Shown piece after piece: positions 63,061 to 64,000 of a DNA stretch of 64,000 nt (position 1 is its first letter; the number at the start of each line of letters is the position of its first letter). A program made the translations under genes and the position numbers. Under the pieces are notes generated by a model, which did not search any database, was not told the DNA's origin, and saw only the letters and a program-made list of their open reading frames with translations. The stretch comes from Heterohyrax brucei (taxonomy: Eukaryota; Chordata; Mammalia; Hyracoidea; Procaviidae): assembly GCA_028571685.1 (NCBI GenBank), contig CM053154.1, positions 7,663,501-7,727,500 on the forward strand. Direction: 5' to 3'.

Positions 63061-63589
63061 CAGCTGGGGACCATATGCTTGGTATTCTGTTTGTGCTCTT
63101 CTGCTCCATCACCAACGATATCCTGATAGTCCTTTCAGATCCCGTTCTGTGGCACAGCCTCTAAGCAGCATTGGCCCTCAGCAGAGGATGGAGCCTGCCT
63201 CATCGGGGAGTCTGTGAGTCTCGGGAGAGCACCCTTGTGTCTCCTCAGCCAGGTGCTTGCTCCTCAGGCAGAAGGAACCTAGTCTTTACTTTCTGTACCC
63301 AGGGCCATTCGGTGGTGGCACCGCCACGTCTGACAGCAAATGTGGAGGACTTTGAGAGGGTGGGGTGCTGCAAGAGCATGAGCGGGCCACCCTGCTCTCC
63401 GCGGCTGCCATGGCCAGGCACAGGACACTGCCTGCCTGTGTGGGCACCACATGCAGCTGACCTGTCCTCTGCTTGTTGGAACTCTCATGCCCTGAGGCAC
63501 CACCCAGATCACCTGTCCCTTGTCTAGCCATCAGCACCTTCATTTCAAGTCACCTGCGTGGAAGTCCTGCCTCTTTAGAAGGCTTTGGC
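63061..63589. other. unassigned sequence
   Basis: No recognised repeat or gene. Confidence 0.3.
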
Positions 63590-63755
63590 TCCCTGTGAGA
63601 CTGGCCTTTTGGAGAGAGTTTTTAATTAGAGTGATGGAGTGGCATGTCATTAATTGTAAGAGTTGCAGATTCTTTCAATTAAATTACTGGCTAATATCTA
63701 TGTGCAACATTTTAAGACATTTTACATGATAGTAAATGAACTTCTCATTTAAGCG
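63590..63755. promoter_or_regulatory. AT-rich candidate conserved element
   Basis: 'gtttttaattagagtgatgg', 'gtcattaattgtaagagttg' and 'tcaattaaattactggc' occur within 90 bp of repeat-free sequence. Confidence 0.32.
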
Positions 63756-63765
63756 ACATGACCAT

Positions 63766-63927
63766 ACAAACTAAAACTCACTGCCTTCAAGTTGATTCTG
63801 ACTCATAGAGACCCTATAGGACAGTGTAGAACTGCCCCACTGGGTTTCCAAGGAGCTGCTCTTGAATTCGAATTGCCACCCTTTAGGGTAGCAGTGAATT
63901 CTTAACCCCTGCACCACCAGGGCCCCG
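63766..63927 (-). mobile_element. AfroSINE, short form
   Basis: Complete: tail 'gttgattctgactcatagag' at the left, head 'cccctgcaccaccagggcc' at the right. Confidence 0.93.
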
Positions 63928-63944
63928 AGAGACATCACCACAGT

Positions 63945-64000
63945 TTTTGTGTTGTTTTTTTTTTTTTTAATTTTTTATTTAACATGACTGAGTGAAAATG
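63945..64000 (-). mobile_element. probable L1 3' end, reverse, cut by window edge
   Basis: A T run, then 'ttttttatttaacatgactg', which resembles the T-rich starts at 28835 and 50255. Too short to be sure. Confidence 0.35.

Overview
This window is non-coding mammalian nuclear DNA, and its repeats point to an afrotherian, most likely a paenungulate (elephant, sirenian or hyrax lineage). More than forty copies of one tRNA-headed SINE are recognisable. Their internal A and B boxes, 'ctcc-ttggaaac' body and 'gagtcggaatcgactc' tail match the AfroSINE family. Many copies lack a roughly 45-bp internal block that others keep, and that deletion is known from Hyracoidea, Sirenia and Proboscidea. The same window carries RTE (Bov-B-like) LINE fragments, L1 3' ends of several ages, ERVL/MaLR-type LTRs, MIR/L2 relics and mariner DNA transposons. 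I found no protein-coding gene, rRNA, functional tRNA or CRISPR array. The open reading frames are short, lack start or splice context, and mostly lie inside repeats or low-complexity tracts.

Layout. 1-10 kb: RTE fragments, SINEs, a 0.5-kb degenerate tetranucleotide tract (5.47-5.95 kb), an L1 3' end with a G-rich minisatellite, and a MaLR relic cut by a SINE with a 12-bp target duplication. 10-20 kb: possible conserved element, L2, old L1, a solo LTR with perfect 5-bp duplications (16.2 kb), a deleted RTE (18.0 kb) and a strong non-coding-conservation candidate (19.7 kb). 20-30 kb: deleted RTE, a full-length dead mariner (21.2-22.4 kb), a tail-to-tail SINE pair, an RTE with an apparent 5' inversion, and two LTR-like elements. 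30-40 kb: a second solo LTR of the same family, POU/homeodomain-motif-rich DNA, L1 3' ends and nested SINEs. 40-50 kb: SINE runs, a small CpG-rich patch (41.8-42.3 kb), a 166-bp nearly identical inverted duplication (44.28 and 44.90 kb), an RTE 3' end and a purine tract. 50-64 kb: two copies of a chimeric mariner with the same internal junction, old and younger L1s, nested SINEs and ATTA-rich unique DNA.

How the parts relate. The SINEs share a 3' tail with the RTE LINE, so RTE machinery probably mobilised them. Several copies are RTE 5'-UTR sequence joined directly to the RTE 3' end, i.e. LINE-derived non-autonomous elements. The autonomous-type mariner at 21 kb is related to the two chimeric, coding-deficient mariners at 50-53 kb. 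Between repeats, AT-rich unique blocks resemble the enhancer-bearing deserts around developmental genes, but this can only be tested by alignment. The most unusual items are the chimeric mariner family, the recent inverted duplication inside a SINE, and the RTE deletion derivatives; none is a new gene system. Repeat edges are read by eye and may be off by several bases.
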